Below, piece after piece: positions 63,376-64,000 of a DNA stretch of 64,000 nucleotides. The translations under genes and the position numbers were made by a program. Each line of letters starts with the position of its first letter. The first letter of the stretch is position 1. The notes below the pieces were generated by a model. The model was given only the letters and a program-made list of their open reading frames with translations. It did not search any database and was not told the DNA's origin. Source of the DNA: Lunularia cruciata. Taxonomy: Eukaryota; Streptophyta; Marchantiopsida; Lunulariales; Lunulariaceae. The stretch lies in assembly GCA_948567375.1 (NCBI GenBank), contig OX419761.1, positions 50,966,501-51,030,500 of the forward strand, given 5' to 3'.

Positions 63376-64000
63376 GAGGCTTGTGAATATGCTTCCAAGA
63401 TTGATGTGAGAGTGAATGGTCACAACATTAAGGATGCATTTGTTGATGGAGGATCAGCAATGAATGCCATGTCAAAAAGGTTGATGAAGAAATTGGGTAT
63501 GATACCCTCAAGACCTTCAACATTTGTGGTGAGCATGGCAAAAAAGCAACAAGTTTGACTAGTAGGGATGATGGATAAGGTGGTAGTTTCAATTATAGGA
63601 GTTCAAAATCTCATGACTTCCCAAATCTTAAAGGATTCAAGCTATGACTTACTTCTTGGGAGGCCATGGTTGAGAGCAGCATGCACAATTGATAGATGGC
63701 ACAAAGGGTACTTGAGGATTGGTCCATCAAACCATAGAGTCACAATTCCTATGACTAACACCACCAACACTTCACATTTAGATACATCATCTTTTGATTA
63801 TTGGGAATCAGATTCTAAAGAAGGAGCTTCAGGTGTGGACACTTCAACGGAGGAGGAGACTTCCACGGAGGAAGATGAATCTGAATTGGATTCAGATGTG
63901 TATCCCTTGTGTGCTATGGATTTTGCACCTAAGCCAAAGGTTTTGAAGGACCTAGATAAATCACCATTGACACTTGAGGAGGTAGAAAGAAGGTTAGATA
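63376..64000 (+). pseudogene. Gypsy-E retropepsin, continues past window end
   Basis: The same frame as the preceding gag: 'IDVRVNGHNIKDAFVDGGSA' carries the protease Asp at about 63435 (DGGS, as in many plant Gypsy proteases), then 'LLLGRPWLRAACTIDRWHKG' at about 63650-63710. One TGA at about 63557 interrupts it. An acidic Ser/Thr/Glu linker follows ('STEEETSTEEDESELDSDV') and reaches the window end in the direction of RT. Confidence 0.8.

Larger units (their letters stand above)
59680..64000 (+). mobile_element. Gypsy-E: Ty3/Gypsy element, 5' half in window
   Basis: LTR (59680-60380), tRNA-Asp-type primer site, leader, two zinc-knuckle-bearing coding regions with gag between them, and protease reaching the window end. 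It inserted into the gag start of the inverted Gypsy-M relative. The same LTR occurs alone and reversed at 11410-12100. A few in-frame stops and one frameshift show moderate decay. RT, integrase and the 3' LTR lie beyond 64000. Confidence 0.88.

Overview
The window looks like nuclear DNA of a land plant, probably a non-seed plant such as a bryophyte, lycophyte or fern. The class assignment rests on one host gene, an alpha/beta-hydrolase + NB-ARC + armadillo-repeat immune-receptor-like gene; hydrolase-type NLRs are known from liverworts and other early-diverging land plants. Everything else is nested, mostly decayed LTR retrotransposons. No rRNA, tRNA, CRISPR or prokaryotic operon structure was seen.

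Left block (1-19.9 kb, + strand): a decayed Ty1/Copia element (Copia-1) is split at 2067/17494 by a Ty3/Gypsy element (Gypsy-A). Gypsy-A has an unusually long (2.8 kb) 5' LTR that carries a coiled-coil reading frame, a tRNA-Asp-type primer site, broken gag-PR-RT-RH-INT, a polypurine tract, and a 3' LTR cut to about 0.5 kb. Gypsy-A was itself hit by a pyrimidine-rich element (LTR-C1), which was hit by an inverted relative (LTR-C2). A reversed solo LTR (LTR-E family) also lies in its gag.

Middle block (20-28.6 kb): a rearranged minus-strand Gypsy relic with a dead cytosine-methyltransferase fragment, a solo LTR of the Gypsy-A-like family with a perfect 5-bp target duplication, a third degenerate LTR of that family, and a decayed minus-strand Copia-2 carrying a roughly 500-bp insertion.

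Host gene island (28.7-37.8 kb): five recognisable minus-strand exons, all joined in phase 0, encode a hydrolase-NB-ARC-ARM protein of about 1500 residues. The first exon is not identified. About 3.4 kb upstream of it holds no recognised gene or element.

Right block (37.8-64 kb): a minus-strand Ty3/Gypsy element (Gypsy-M, about 9.8 kb after removing insertions) has the order gag - protease - C5 cytosine methyltransferase - RT - RNase H - integrase - PHD finger. It is interrupted by a young chromodomain Gypsy (Gypsy-F, complete LTRs, CCCAA target duplication) inside its RT and by a 3.7-kb pyrimidine-rich solo LTR (LTR-C3) near the start of its protease. Its 5' end meets an inverted relative head to head, giving a palindrome of about 3.6 kb. 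The inverted relative is cut by Gypsy-E, whose LTR, primer site, gag and protease run off the right edge.

The strongest candidates for something new are the methyltransferase/PHD-bearing Gypsy lineage (two copies here), the long coding LTRs, and the hydrolase-NB-ARC-ARM receptor gene.
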